Source: Desulfocurvibacter africanus subsp. africanus DSM 2603
GTDB taxonomy: Bacteria > Desulfobacterota > Desulfovibrionia > Desulfovibrionales > Desulfovibrionaceae
Assembly (NCBI RefSeq): GCF_000422545.1
Contig: NZ_KE383873.1
Location: forward strand, 289,905-353,904
Direction of reading: 5' to 3'
Length of the DNA stretch: 64,000 nucleotides
In this document: positions 8,078 through 17,567 of the stretch, piece by piece
Layout of the letters: the number at the start of each line of letters is the position of its first letter
Position numbering within the stretch: the stretch's first letter is position 1
Position numbers and translations under genes: made by a program
Notes under the pieces: generated by a model
Database searches by the model: none
What the model saw: the letters and a program-made list of their open reading frames with translations, nothing else
What the model was told of the DNA's origin: nothing

Positions 8078-9131
8078 AGAATTTAACAGAGAGGGTCAGG
8101 GAGCCGTATTCGTGGAGCCCTGTCTCGCCGTCGAACTCCGGGGTGCGGAATATGTGGGTGTAAGCCAGGCGGTAATCCCGCCAAGTCACGGCCGCTCCGG
8201 TGATGAAGTCGGCGACGAAGTATTTCTTGTCCACGCTGCGGCTGTCCCGGAACAAGGAGCCGTCCAGAAACATATTGCGGCTCACGGCGCGGCCCATGGC
8301 TCCGCCGAACAGGTAAAAGCCGAAATACGGACTGGATAGGAAATAGCCTGATCCTGGAGGGCTGGGCTGGATGCGCGGCGGGCCATAGTCCAGCATCAGG
8401 TTCTGGCCCAGGCGCAGCATGGCTCCGGTCTCGACATGGTCGTAGACCGTGCCCAGGGCCAGGCCGAACTGTGGCGTCAAATCCGCGCCGAATCCTTGGT
8501 CGCCGATCGCGGCCAGGGCGCGCCAACTGCGCAGGTAGGTCAGCTGGAGGGTTGGTTCGTTGGGCAGCTGCGTGTCCCAGCCTTGAGGTTCGTCGGAGTA
8601 GGTTATGTATTCGTGCACGAACTTCTGCGTCTTGCCGGCCAGGGAAGCCGGCCCGACCATGCCGACCTGCAGTTCCAGCTGATGCAGGCGCTTGCCGTTC
8701 TCCGCGATCAAGCCGACGGAGCCATACAACCAGCCGGCATAGGGCCGATCGTCTTCAGGCGGCGTGGTGAGCGTGATATCCGACGGCGTGTACATGTTCT
8801 GACCAAGGGCGAACTCCACGCGCGCGTTCCCTTCCTCGGGAAAAAGAAGGGACTTGGCGGCCGCCTCGCGCAGGAACTCAGGCACGTCATTCAGGCCCGA
8901 CAGCCAGGAAATACGCACGCCGTTGGTATAATGCTGGTCCGTGTTGTAGAAGACGTCGTTTTCATAGATGAGGCTCAAGGTGCCTTTATCGTCTTCGTCC
9001 TGGGCATAAGCTACGCTGGGGAAGCTGAGCAGGACAAACGCGAAAAGCCACAAGCCGTGGCAGAGATTCAGCGTTGCGCGCGCAGGCCTGGGGAGGGTAG
9101 CCATGTATGGTCTACGCATCGTGTTCAGCAT
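8076..9131 (-). CDS. lpxR: LpxR-like lipid A 3'-O-deacylase (DUF2219), outer-membrane beta-barrel
   Basis: LpxR enzymes remove the 3'-acyloxyacyl chain of lipid A at the outer-membrane surface. The 351-residue protein has a signal peptide at about residues 25-43 (cut after AYA), then the family hallmark YENDVFYNTDQHYTNG, with the Asn-Asp pair and TNG that form the active site and calcium region in Salmonella LpxR, and RPYAGWLYGS further on. It ends SLTLSVKF, an outer-membrane C-terminal signature with terminal phenylalanine. The start could be any of three early Met codons. The gene is bracketed by two inverted repeat copies, suggesting it moved or is insulated as a unit. Confidence 0.85.
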   Translation of the reverse strand: MLNTMRRPYMATLPRPARATLNLCHGLWLFAFVLLSFPSVAYAQDEDDKGTLSLIYENDVFYNTDQHYTNGVRISWLSGLNDVPEFLREAAAKSLLFPEEGNARVEFALGQNMYTPSDITLTTPPEDDRPYAGWLYGSVGLIAENGKRLHQLELQVGMVGPASLAGKTQKFVHEYITYSDEPQGWDTQLPNEPTLQLTYLRSWRALAAIGDQGFGADLTPQFGLALGTVYDHVETGAMLRLGQNLMLDYGPPRIQPSPPGSGYFLSSPYFGFYLFGGAMGRAVSRNMFLDGSLFRDSRSVDKKYFVADFITGAAVTWRDYRLAYTHIFRTPEFDGETGLHEYGSLTLSVKF

Positions 9132-9715
9132 GGTTGGCGATGTATATGGGACTAGAACTGGTCGCCTCTTATGACTGAGGCATACTCAGTAATCTGGACG
9201 CCGTGCGAGTCCCGGTTGACGGGGTCTTGTCCTTGAGCTTGCGCAGAAGCTGCGCAATATGTGCGAGTATGACCTCATTATGGCTGCAGAGGAATATGCA
9301 AAATTGAATTACTAGTCAAATTTTAAATTTGATTTTTAATTTAGAACGGATTGCTTTTAAGACGCCCGCTCCGGCGTTGACGGCGCAAGTGAATTGCGCC
9401 TACGCCGAAGCTAGCGGCAAGCCAAGCCGACGCATGGCTTGCAGAGCATTTTCAAAAGCAAAATGCTCTAATGGCATGACTGGAGCAGTCAGGGGAATAC
9501 CGAAGCGGCACCTCAACCATTTGTTGAGATGATAACGGCGTCCAGGCGGTGAAAAGGCTGTTGCAACCTGGGAGAGAGTCCACATTGCGAGCGGCCACTG
9601 GATGTAGGGTGGCTCCCGGAAGCATCCGAGTGGCGTCGCTGTTCAAGACAACGGGTCTGTACGCAAGGCATGGCGCGGGGTTAACGGATGCGACGCCGAC
9701 CCGCGCGGTAAACCG
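9132..9715. other. Intergenic region between lpxR and the kinase gene, containing repeat copy 2
   Basis: Apart from the hairpin repeat at 9343-9469, no gene is supported. Small hairpins are visible: ACTGAG-N5-CTCAGT near 9173, TTGCGCA-N5-TGCGCAA near 9238, CTCAAC-N5-GTTGAG near 9512, and longer competing inverted repeats around 9670-9720 next to the kinase stop codon that may terminate it. A minus-strand frame near 9170-9290 (with LLRKLKDKTPSTGTRT) has no start and may be a gene remnant. Confidence 0.4.
9343..9469 (+). repeat. Hairpin repeat, copy 2 (MITE-like)
   Basis: Plus orientation, opposite to copy 1, about 210 bp upstream of the lpxR start. TA flanks both ends. The most diverged copy: GAACGGATTGC at the left end and a changed spacer (GCCGAAGCTAGCGG) between the first two hairpins; one arm of hairpin 2 has a mismatch. 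Confidence 0.85.
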
Positions 9716-11842
9716 TTATGCGCGAGCCGTGCTGTCCGAGGTTAGCGCCCGGTGAATGGACTCGGCGAGTTGGCGTTTGAGAATGGGCTTCATGACGATT
9801 TCCCTGATGCCCATCTCGCGAACCTTGCTGTAGGAGACGATCTCCGAAAAGCCCGTGCATAGAATGACAGGCACATCGGGGCGCGTCTGCAGCGCCTTCT
9901 CGGCCAGTTCCATGCCTGTCAGGTTGGGCATGTTCTGATCCGTGAGGATGAGGTCGAACTTGTCAGGCTGAAAGCGGAAGGCCTCCAGGGCTTCCACGGA
10001 ACTCGTGCGGGCCACCACCTCGTAGCCCAGGCCTTCCAGGATTTCTCGGCCGATGTCCACCAGGGCTTTCTCGTCATCCACGAAGAGAATGCGCCCCTTG
10101 CCAATGGGCAGCATCCTGGACTCCTCATCGGTAACGGTATCATCCATAAGCCCGGTTTGAGGCAGGAGCACCTGGAAGGACGCGCCCTTGCCCTCTTCGC
10201 TTTGCACGTAGACCACGCCGTTGTGTTGCTTGACGATGCCGTGCACCACGGCCAGCCCCATGCCCGTGCCTTCGCCCGGTTTCTTGGTGGTAAAGAATGG
10301 GTCGAAGATCTTTTCCTGGATCGTCTTTGGGATGCCATGGCCTGAATCCGTGACGGTGATGACCACGTAGGCACCGGCGGACAGGCCAGGCGTCTTGGAG
10401 ACGGTGGCCTCGTCAAGATGCACCTCGGCCAGGCTGATCTCCAGCAGGCCGCCGCGCTCGCGCATGGCATGGGCCGCATTGGTGCACAGGTTGAGCAGGA
10501 TCTGGTGGATCTGAGAAGGATCGGCCATGACCGTGTCGTTGCCGGTCATGATGTTCTCGCGGATATCCAGGCTCGCCGGCAGCGAGGTGCGCAGGAGCTT
10601 GACCGTCTCCTTGATGAGCGGTGAGACGCGCAGGGCTTTCTTTTCCTGGGTACCCTGGCGGCTGAAGTTGAGGATCTGGTTTATGAGATCCTTGGCCCGA
10701 CGGCATGCGCCCAGGATTTCCTTGAGTCTGCGCTCCAGGGACGAGCCCTTGTCCGTATTCTCCAGGATTATCTCGGTATAGCCGGTGATGACGCCCAGAA
10801 TGTTGTTGAAGTCGTGAGCTATGCCGCCGGCCAGCGTGCCGATGGCCTCCATCTTCTGGGCGATGCGCAACTGCTCCTCTAGGCGCTTGCGCTCGGTCAC
10901 GTCCAGCAGATAGCCGCGGATCTCCACGATCTGGCCGCGCACATTCAAGATGCCAATGATGGTGCCGATGACATGCACCGTGCGCAGATCGCGCCGTCGA
11001 AACACACCTTCGAAGTTTTCCAGTTTTTTGCGCGTGAGAATCAGATCGCGCAGGGAGTCGTCCGAGCCGGTCAACTGCAAGTCGAAAATGTTGACGCTCA
11101 TGGCGTCCGGCACCGTTCCGAAGCCGAAGATGCGTGCAAAAGCTTTGTTGCAGGCCTTGAGAACGCCGTCCGGCGCGGCCACGAAGTCGCCGGTGATGTC
11201 CTCCTCGAAGAGCAGTCGGTAGCGTTCTTCGCTCTCCAGCAGCTCCTGAAGCATGCGCATGCGCACGGCCATGTCGCGCTTGAGGCGCTTGTTGGCCTCG
11301 CTGAGCGCATTGGTGCGCATGTCCACCTGCTTCTGCAGCGTGGCGTTGAGCATGATCAGGTCACGGGCCGTCTTCCACTTGGCGCACAGGGACTTGGCGA
11401 GCTGACGCAGCTCCTCGGGGTGCAGCGGTTTCTGGATGTACAGCAGCTTCTCGGGCGGGGTCACCCTGCGGTTCAGCTCTCGCGTATTCACATCGGAATA
11501 TGCGCTGACGATGACGATCTCAATGTTGGGGTCCAGGGCGCGGATGTTTTCCGCGGTCCAGACCCCGTCGGGGCCGGGAGGCATGCGCACGTCGAGCAAG
11601 GCCACGCTGTAGGGGCGGCCTTCGGCCATGGCCCCGCGCACGGCATCCACGGCCTGATCGCCCTGATTGCACATGGTCAACTCGAAATCCGGCAGCAGGG
11701 GTTCCTCATCTAGGTCGCCGCCGAGGTCCTCGGCCGGCGAGAGGATTTCCTTGTATAAGCCGAGGATGCTCTCCTCGTCGTCCACGACGAGCAGGCGATA
11801 GCGGCTCATGGGAGTCTCGTTGACAGGAATTTGTTCGTTCAT
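9716..11842 (-). CDS. Hybrid sensor histidine kinase: REC-PAS-HisKA-HATPase-REC
   Basis: Soluble phosphorelay protein of 708 residues with receiver domains at both ends. The first receiver (about 5-145) keeps LLVVDDEES and the phosphoacceptor in [12 protein letters not shown] domain follows (about 265-380), then the H-box [15 protein letters not shown]-box [13 protein letters not shown]-boxes [11 protein letters not shown], and a C-terminal receiver with ILFVDDE and LILTDQNMP. The N-terminal receiver suggests it takes phosphate from another kinase, plausibly the membrane kinase encoded 16 bp upstream. I chose ATG at 11842 just after that gene's stop; the longer frame is its shadow. No transmembrane segment is seen. 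Confidence 0.85.
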   Translation of the reverse strand: MNEQIPVNETPMSRYRLLVVDDEESILGLYKEILSPAEDLGGDLDEEPLLPDFELTMCNQGDQAVDAVRGAMAEGRPYSVALLDVRMPPGPDGVWTAENIRALDPNIEIVIVSAYSDVNTRELNRRVTPPEKLLYIQKPLHPEELRQLAKSLCAKWKTARDLIMLNATLQKQVDMRTNALSEANKRLKRDMAVRMRMLQELLESEERYRLLFEEDITGDFVAAPDGVLKACNKAFARIFGFGTVPDAMSVNIFDLQLTGSDDSLRDLILTRKKLENFEGVFRRRDLRTVHVIGTIIGILNVRGQIVEIRGYLLDVTERKRLEEQLRIAQKMEAIGTLAGGIAHDFNNILGVITGYTEIILENTDKGSSLERRLKEILGACRRAKDLINQILNFSRQGTQEKKALRVSPLIKETVKLLRTSLPASLDIRENIMTGNDTVMADPSQIHQILLNLCTNAAHAMRERGGLLEISLAEVHLDEATVSKTPGLSAGAYVVITVTDSGHGIPKTIQEKIFDPFFTTKKPGEGTGMGLAVVHGIVKQHNGVVYVQSEEGKGASFQVLLPQTGLMDDTVTDEESRMLPIGKGRILFVDDEKALVDIGREILEGLGYEVVARTSSVEALEAFRFQPDKFDLILTDQNMPNLTGMELAEKALQTRPDVPVILCTGFSEIVSYSKVREMGIREIVMKPILKRQLAESIHRALTSDSTARA

Positions 11843-11858
11843 GTCTTGTGAGGGCGCA

Positions 11859-13664
11859 TCAGCCCGCCCGAAGATGGATGTGAATTGCGAAGCCTTGGCC
11901 CAGACCTGGGCTCTCGGCCCAGATGCGCCCGCCCATTTCGTTGATGGCATTGGAGCACCAATGCAGTCCGAGGCCCAGCCGTTTTTCTTTGTTCGAGGTG
12001 TATCCTCTCTGGAAGATGCGTGCAAGCTCGGGCTCTGGAAGTCCAGGGCCCCGGTCGGACAGAATCAGGTGCACAATGCCGTGGTTGCCGTGCATTTCGA
12101 GTTCGGCCCTGGCCTCGACTGTACCGGACTGTTGACCGGCCTGACCGTATGCCTGGGCCGAGTTGTTGAGCACGTTGGAGAACACCTCGAGCAATGTCAC
12201 TCGGTTGGCCATGACCGTTGGCATGGCGGCAAGGGATTCGTCGGCCTTCAGTTCAAGCATTTGGCGCAACGGGTCCGGCACGAAGAGAAATGAGTCAGCG
12301 AGAATGACGCGCAAGGCCAGGGGCTCGGTGGAGCGTGCGCCCAGGTTGAAGCGCTGCAGGGAATCCAGATCCTTTTCCAGGGCCTGGGCCTGCTCGTACA
12401 ACTCGGCGGTCTTGTTCTCGGCGTTACGCAGCCCCAGGCCCGGGCGCACGTGGTCAGGGCGGGCGGATTCTGGAGGCAGGGCGGCCAGAGCGCCTTCCCG
12501 GGCCAGCCGCTCGCGAAGCATGAACAGCCCGGCTTTGAGCGGGCTGAAGGTGTTACGCACGTTGTGCAGCACCTCCGAGGCCATCTCAGCCATGCCCAGG
12601 CGGTATGTCTGGCGCAGGGCCTCATGGCGCGAGTCGCCCAGGCGGTCGAGCATGGCATTGTATTCGCGGGACAGCAGGCCCACTTCATCCTTGCGCCGAG
12701 TGGGCAGTCGCCGGGACAGATCGCCATCCTGGCGCATGCCCGTCATGTGCCTGCGGATGTCGCCGAGGGGTCTGAGCACTGTCTGGTCCAGGAATATCCA
12801 TAGACACAGGAGCACCACGATGCCCGCCAGCAACCCTCCGGTGAGGCTCATGCGCAAGGCCGACTCGCTCACGTCGGTAATCGTGCGGGGCACTTCGGCC
12901 CAGAGCACGAAGGTAGACCGGCCGAAGAGATCGGGTTTGAGCATGGAGACGCGCTTGAGCGCGGAAGAGGTGTTTTCCACCAGCAAGTCCGGCTCGGCCC
13001 GTGACGAGGGAGAGCGCAGCGAAGCCTGTAATAATGGCGGCGCGTCAAGCCGGTCCAGATGGAAGCCTGCCTGAACCTTGCGACGCAGTGCTTCCAGGTA
13101 CTCCTGATCCAGGTACAGGCCCATGGCCAGCCAGCCTCGGCTGGGGCCTTGCTTATGGCTGTTCAGGATGGGCGATACGGCCAGGAGCAGAGGCGCTTGA
13201 TCCGTCGAGCAGATGCCCGTCAGGGGCTGCTCCCCTTTGCGGGCGGCCAGCATTTTTTTCATTTGGAGGTGGAAGGCGTCGCCCGGATCCATGGCCTGGC
13301 CGCTGCGCCAGTCCCAGGCTCCGCCGGTCACGAATTCGGCCTTGGCATCATAGATATGGATCATGTGCACGCGCAATTCGGCGAAGGCCGTCTGCGTCAG
13401 ATTGGACTCGATAAAGCGGGCGTCAGGTGCGGATACGAAGGCATAGGTATCGTCCCAGATACCCCAGTCCGCCGCGGCGGACGCCAGATGGGCGAGTTCG
13501 TCCTCCAGGGCATAGACGCAACGCAACAGGTCTTTCCTGGCGTGTTCCTGTTCGAGTTTTTCAAACTCCGGGGAAACACACAAACGCTGTACGCTGAGAG
13601 TGATCACGGCGTAGGCGGCCGTGAGCAGTATCAGTATCAGGACCGCCTTGATGCGAAGGGACAT
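11859..13664 (-). CDS. Membrane sensor histidine kinase with CHASE4-like sensor and HAMP
   Basis: The 601-residue protein begins with a transmembrane helix (about 6-28). Next is a periplasmic domain containing DWGIWDDTYAF, a CHASE4 hallmark, then a second helix (about 275-297), a HAMP region and a kinase core. The H-box reads MASEVLHNVRNTFSPL, as in the LHNV-type kinases, with the ATP-binding N-box SNVLNNSAQAY and GLGLHWCSNAI. The signal is unknown. It is the first of two co-directional genes with the REC-PAS hybrid kinase, so they likely form one phosphorelay. ATG 13664 was chosen at the start of the membrane helix; no strong ribosome-binding site is visible. Confidence 0.85.
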   Translation of the reverse strand: MSLRIKAVLILILLTAAYAVITLSVQRLCVSPEFEKLEQEHARKDLLRCVYALEDELAHLASAAADWGIWDDTYAFVSAPDARFIESNLTQTAFAELRVHMIHIYDAKAEFVTGGAWDWRSGQAMDPGDAFHLQMKKMLAARKGEQPLTGICSTDQAPLLLAVSPILNSHKQGPSRGWLAMGLYLDQEYLEALRRKVQAGFHLDRLDAPPLLQASLRSPSSRAEPDLLVENTSSALKRVSMLKPDLFGRSTFVLWAEVPRTITDVSESALRMSLTGGLLAGIVVLLCLWIFLDQTVLRPLGDIRRHMTGMRQDGDLSRRLPTRRKDEVGLLSREYNAMLDRLGDSRHEALRQTYRLGMAEMASEVLHNVRNTFSPLKAGLFMLRERLAREGALAALPPESARPDHVRPGLGLRNAENKTAELYEQAQALEKDLDSLQRFNLGARSTEPLALRVILADSFLFVPDPLRQMLELKADESLAAMPTVMANRVTLLEVFSNVLNNSAQAYGQAGQQSGTVEARAELEMHGNHGIVHLILSDRGPGLPEPELARIFQRGYTSNKEKRLGLGLHWCSNAINEMGGRIWAESPGLGQGFAIHIHLRAG

Positions 13665-14086
13665 GGCTTTGCTTGAGCAGAAAAGCCAGTGAAAGTAAAG
13701 GCGTGTGCCATCGGGCTGCCTGGCGGATAATACATGCTTCGTGGAGGAGGGTAGGCTGAAGGCCGCTAGGGTGCATGGGAAGTAAGCCGCTCTCGGCAGC
13801 GGCAATCCATCCTGGATGGTCTGGACCGCATGGGTTCTTGTCTGTTTCGGCGGAATGGGAAGCGGGTTGGCGCGGATAGCCGGTTGAATAATTTTTGCTG
13901 TATCCATGGGCAGTGGAGATGAAAAAGGGCGAGTTGAATAGTGCGAATGCATAAAGGATAAATCGTGGTGCCTCGCCACTCGGAAAATCGGAAAGTAGTG
14001 CAGTGGAGCAATCAGCGTCTCTATGCATGCATTGAAAATGCTTTGGCATGCACGTTGCTGTGTGGCATTCAAGGAGCGCTTTGAAG
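13665..14086. other. Intergenic region between divergent kinase and TadE-like genes
   Basis: The stretch separates the leftward kinase from the rightward TadE-like gene and must hold both promoters. Frames that cross it on the minus strand extend the kinase upstream but lack family similarity and a ribosome-binding site. I see no clear sigma-54 or operator motif. Confidence 0.4.
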
Positions 14087-14647
14087 ATGCATAATCAAAT
14101 GCGTATCAGCGAAGATAAGAGAAAAGGACATAAAGTAATTCCTCGCAGCCTTGTTTTGCTGAGAGAGATGACGTTTATCCTTCCCCTCTTCTTGGTGGTC
14201 TATTGGGGAGCCTTGGAAGGGGGAAACATGATGTTGACCTGGATGACCTTGCAGACTGCTGCCCGCGAAGGGGCAATGACCGCCTTACAGCACGCCGACG
14301 GGACGGATTCCGAGCGCGTGGCGCGCATCATGGACGTGGTCAGCAATAAAGCTTCCTGGTTAAAGGCCGGAACGTCCGTCGTGCGGGTAAGCCACGAGCC
14401 TGGGGCTGCGGCGGAAGGGTCGCTTCAGGAGTGCGATCCCGACCGCGCGGGGGAAAAAATCCTGGTGCATATAGAGATGGCCTACAAGCCGCTGACTCCG
14501 CTGCTCGCAAGCATGTGGTCCGGGATAGCCTTGAGCGGCAAGGCTGCCGCGCTGCTCAAGGGGCAAGGGCAATCCGCTCCGTTCACGAGTGATCCAGGCG
14601 GCGAGGCTCGCCAGGAGAATCCCTGGTCCGCTATTCATTTGTATTGA
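14087..14647 (+). CDS. Orphan TadE-like pseudopilin
   Basis: The 186-residue protein has a short positively charged N-terminus, a single hydrophobic segment MTFILPLFLVVYWGALEGGN at about residues 25-44, and TLQTAAREGAMTALQ just after it, which is the TadE/TadG pattern (hydrophobic helix with a Glu, then AAREGA). TadE-like proteins are minor pseudopilins of Flp/Tad pili. No Tad ATPase, prepilin peptidase or other pilus gene is in the window, so its machinery is elsewhere or it works differently. The ATG at 14087 has AAGGAG upstream; an in-frame earlier start gives 13 extra residues. Low similarity beyond the helix limits certainty. Confidence 0.6.
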   Translation: MHNQMRISEDKRKGHKVIPRSLVLLREMTFILPLFLVVYWGALEGGNMMLTWMTLQTAAREGAMTALQHADGTDSERVARIMDVVSNKASWLKAGTSVVRVSHEPGAAAEGSLQECDPDRAGEKILVHIEMAYKPLTPLLASMWSGIALSGKAAALLKGQGQSAPFTSDPGGEARQENPWSAIHLY

Positions 14648-14777
14648 ATCAGGCAGGGAAAACGGCCGGCAGCAACTTTCGATCCTGAGCCGGCCTATGG
14701 TTCCGTCGTCCGGGCGTGAAACGAGACGGCTTTATGGGAACGGAGGCTCAGGCGTGAGACGGGTTGGAAACCTCAGG

Positions 14778-16169
14778 CTACTGCGCTTCGTATTCGTCGG
14801 ATCCTATGGAATGCTTCTGGAGCTTGTTCCACAGATTCTTGGGGCTGATGCCCAGAAGCTGTGCGGCCTTGGTCTGCACGCCACTGGATCTCTTTAGCGC
14901 GCCGAGGATGAGATTCTTCTCCATCTGCTGCAAGGTATCGCGCAGGGACATGGCCTCGCCGGGAGTGATGGTCAGGACATCCGGCTCTGCCTGAGGCCTT
15001 TTCTGCAAAGCTATATTGACGTCTTGAGCCGTGATGATCGAGCCTTGGCAGAAGATGGCCGCCCGTTCCATGGCGTTGGCGAGTTGGCGCACGTTGCCGG
15101 GCCAGTCGTAACGGAAGAGTATGTCCATGGCCTCGGAGGATACGGAGGAGATGTCCGTTCCTATCTTCAGGTTCACTTCCTTGAGGATGTGGTTGATGAG
15201 CAGGGGGATGTCCTCCTTGCGCTCGCGCAAGGCAGGCAGATGAATCGTGGCGATGTTCAGACGGTAGTAAAGGTCCTCGCGGAACTTCCTTTCCTGTATG
15301 AGAGCGGGCAGGTCCTGGTTGGTGGCGGCTATGATGCGCACGTCATAGGCCACGGGCTTGACCCCGCCCAGGCGTTCCATCTGCTTCTGCTCCACGGCGC
15401 GCAGGAGCTTGGGCTGCAGGTGCAGTGGCATGTCACCGATCTCGTCGAGCATGATGGTGCCGTTCTTGGCCATCTCGAACTTGCCCTTCTTGACCGCGTT
15501 TGCGCCGGTGAAGGCTCCCTTCTCGTGGCCGAACAGCTCGCTCTCGATGAGGGTTTCGGGTATGGCCGCGCAATTGATTTTGACGCAGGGGCCTTCGGCC
15601 CTCGAACTCAGGGCGTGCAGGGTGTCGGTGATGAGTTCTTTGCCCGTGCCCGACTCGCCGGTGATGAGCACCGTGGTATCCAGCCTGGCCAGACGCTCGA
15701 CCAGCGCCACCACTCGTTTGGTTGCCTCGCTTTGGCCGATGATCCTGGAGGAGGGGCCTTCGCGGCGAAGCGTCTTCTGCAGGGCCAGGATACGTTCCTG
15801 CAAGCGGCGTTTTTCCACGGCACGCTTGATGACTATCTCCATTTCAGCCAGGCTGAACGGCTTGGTGAAGAAGTCGTAGGCTCCATTCCTGATGGCTTCC
15901 AGGCCTGGGTCCTTCTCGCTGTAGGCGGTCATGACAATGACGTCGGCCTGGGGATCGGTGCGGCGGATGATAGGCAGGGCCTCCAGGCCGGACATGCCCG
16001 GCAGGCGCACATCCAGGAGGATAATGTCGAACTGGCCCTGCTCGATCTTGCCGATGCCTTCCTCGGCCGAGGTGGCGCGCTCGACCTCATAGCCTCGCTC
16101 GACAATAGCCTCGCAAAGCATGGTCCCGAACGCTACATCATCATCCACGACGAGAATTCTGTCTGGCAT
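14778..16169 (-). CDS. NtrC-family sigma-54-dependent response regulator
   Basis: Classic three-domain activator of 463 residues. Receiver domain 1-120 with ILVVDDDVAFG and phosphoacceptor in IILLDVRLPG; AAA+ domain about 140-380 with Walker A GESGTGKE, the sigma-54 contact loop GAFTGA, Walker B GTIMLDEIG and the arginine segment FREDLYYRL; and a Fis-type helix-turn-helix at the end (TKAAQLLGISPKNLWNKLQK). It is read convergently with the TadE-like gene and lies in a block of histidine kinases, so it may answer the CHASE4 kinase pair. The cognate kinase cannot be assigned from sequence alone. Confidence 0.92.
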   Translation of the reverse strand: MPDRILVVDDDVAFGTMLCEAIVERGYEVERATSAEEGIGKIEQGQFDIILLDVRLPGMSGLEALPIIRRTDPQADVIVMTAYSEKDPGLEAIRNGAYDFFTKPFSLAEMEIVIKRAVEKRRLQERILALQKTLRREGPSSRIIGQSEATKRVVALVERLARLDTTVLITGESGTGKELITDTLHALSSRAEGPCVKINCAAIPETLIESELFGHEKGAFTGANAVKKGKFEMAKNGTIMLDEIGDMPLHLQPKLLRAVEQKQMERLGGVKPVAYDVRIIAATNQDLPALIQERKFREDLYYRLNIATIHLPALRERKEDIPLLINHILKEVNLKIGTDISSVSSEAMDILFRYDWPGNVRQLANAMERAAIFCQGSIITAQDVNIALQKRPQAEPDVLTITPGEAMSLRDTLQQMEKNLILGALKRSSGVQTKAAQLLGISPKNLWNKLQKHSIGSDEYEAQ

Positions 16170-16469
16170 CAGGCAAACTCCACTGGTCTACAAAGGTATT
16201 CGGCTGTCTTTAGTCAATTCTCAGGCCGGGAACAAGTCTCGTCTTCCTTGCAAAGTGGCGTGTTTAAGTGCAAGTGTCCAGCAATCGTGGATTATTGGCC
16301 GGCAGAAAATTTATTGAGAGGTGAATACGGGTGATATATGCCATGGAGCAGACTATTTTTATTGAAGGCTGGTATGGAAGATGAAAATGATTTATTGTCA
16401 GTATCGTGCTAGGTGTAGCGCTGATAATGCTTAAAGGATATCTTTCCTGCCGGGTGGCGATGAGGCAAA
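16170..16469. other. Intergenic region between divergent NtrC-type and HDOD genes
   Basis: 300 bp with no supported gene. I looked for a sigma-54 promoter: a TGGC...TGC element near 16256 has the wrong spacing by one base. AT-rich stretches near 16300-16400 may hold the HDOD promoter. Confidence 0.35.
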
Positions 16470-17537
16470 ATGACCGGAAACCTGACTTCAGACACGGCGC
16501 ACAGGATGATCAACGACGGTCAGCTAAACGTTACGGATCTTTTCAGGCATGCCGGTATCAGCCATCCGGTCATGCAGGAACTCCGTGCCATGGCGATGAG
16601 ACGAGCTGAAGCCAAGCCAGGTCTTTTCACTCATCCCAAGCCGCGTGTGGATGAGGCTTCCGAAGCTTTGCGACACAAGGCAGCCACTGCAGGTGCAGGC
16701 GTCGATCCCATGGAAATCGTTTCCAGGGAGATCAAGCTGCACTCTCTGCCCCGTGTAATCATTGAGCTGCAAAGAGCTATCGACAACCCTGCCAGCTCGG
16801 CCGAGGACCTGGCCAGGATCATCAGCCTTGATCCCGGACTCTCCGTTTATCTTCTACGCATAGCCAATAGCGCGCTGTACAGTTTCCCTTCCCGCATCGA
16901 CACTGTTTCACGAGCCGTGGCCCTATTGGGTACGCGGCAAGTCTCGGTTCTGGCGCTGGGAGTATCGGTGCTCAAGTCCTACAATCAGCGGCCCGTGCAG
17001 TTGCTGAACATGGAGCATTTCTGGCGGCACAGCATCGCCTGCGCCATCCTGGCCCGGGCCATAGCCGCGCGCAGCGGCAGGAAGGATGGCGAGCGCTACT
17101 TCGTGGCCGGCCTGCTGCACGACCTTGGACGCCTGGCCATCTTCGAGGCCATCCCCGACCTGGCCCGCGAGGTTTTGGAGTTGGCCGAGGCCGAGCACCT
17201 GCAGGTCGTGCAAGCCGAGCGCAAGGTGCTCGGCTTCGATCACGCCCGCCTCGGGGCCATTCTGCTGCGCAAATGGAATTTCCCGCTCAATCTGGCCCTG
17301 GCCGTGCTCCATCATCATGAGCCGAGCAGGGGCGAACCTCGCGGCGAGGCAGCCGTGGTGCATCTAGCGGACATATTGAGCAAGGCCTTAGGATATGGCG
17401 GCACGCCTGTCTTTTTCGTGCAGCCTCTGGACTCCGGTGTCTGGGAGTCCCTGGGCTTGGCCGCGGAAGACCTGGCCGGCCTGGAGGCCGATCTCGACGC
17501 CCGCTTCGACGAGACATTGGCGATGCTTGGCTGGTAG
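16470..17537 (+). CDS. HDOD-domain signalling protein
   Basis: HDOD proteins are related to HD-domain phosphohydrolases but usually lack full catalytic sites and act in signalling, often in chemotaxis, cell-cycle or second-messenger control. In these 355 residues the HDOD module starts near residue 95 (LPRVIIELQRAIDNP) and continues through LARIISLDPGLSVYLLRIANS, RAVALLGTRQV and HSIACAILARAIA. It retains a true HD in GLLHDLGRLA, and AVLHHHEP later, so some metal-dependent hydrolase activity is possible. It is monocistronic and sits among kinase genes. The GTG/ATG choice is supported by GATGAGG upstream of ATG 16470. Confidence 0.85.
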   Translation: MTGNLTSDTAHRMINDGQLNVTDLFRHAGISHPVMQELRAMAMRRAEAKPGLFTHPKPRVDEASEALRHKAATAGAGVDPMEIVSREIKLHSLPRVIIELQRAIDNPASSAEDLARIISLDPGLSVYLLRIANSALYSFPSRIDTVSRAVALLGTRQVSVLALGVSVLKSYNQRPVQLLNMEHFWRHSIACAILARAIAARSGRKDGERYFVAGLLHDLGRLAIFEAIPDLAREVLELAEAEHLQVVQAERKVLGFDHARLGAILLRKWNFPLNLALAVLHHHEPSRGEPRGEAAVVHLADILSKALGYGGTPVFFVQPLDSGVWESLGLAAEDLAGLEADLDARFDETLAMLGW

Positions 17538-17567
17538 GCTTCCGGGGGCGTAGCGCGAGCGAACCGT

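Noticed and set aside
16256-16272. Possible sigma-54 promoter (TGGC...TGC) before the HDOD gene
   Set aside because: Spacing between the GG and GC elements is one base too long for a sigma-54 promoter.
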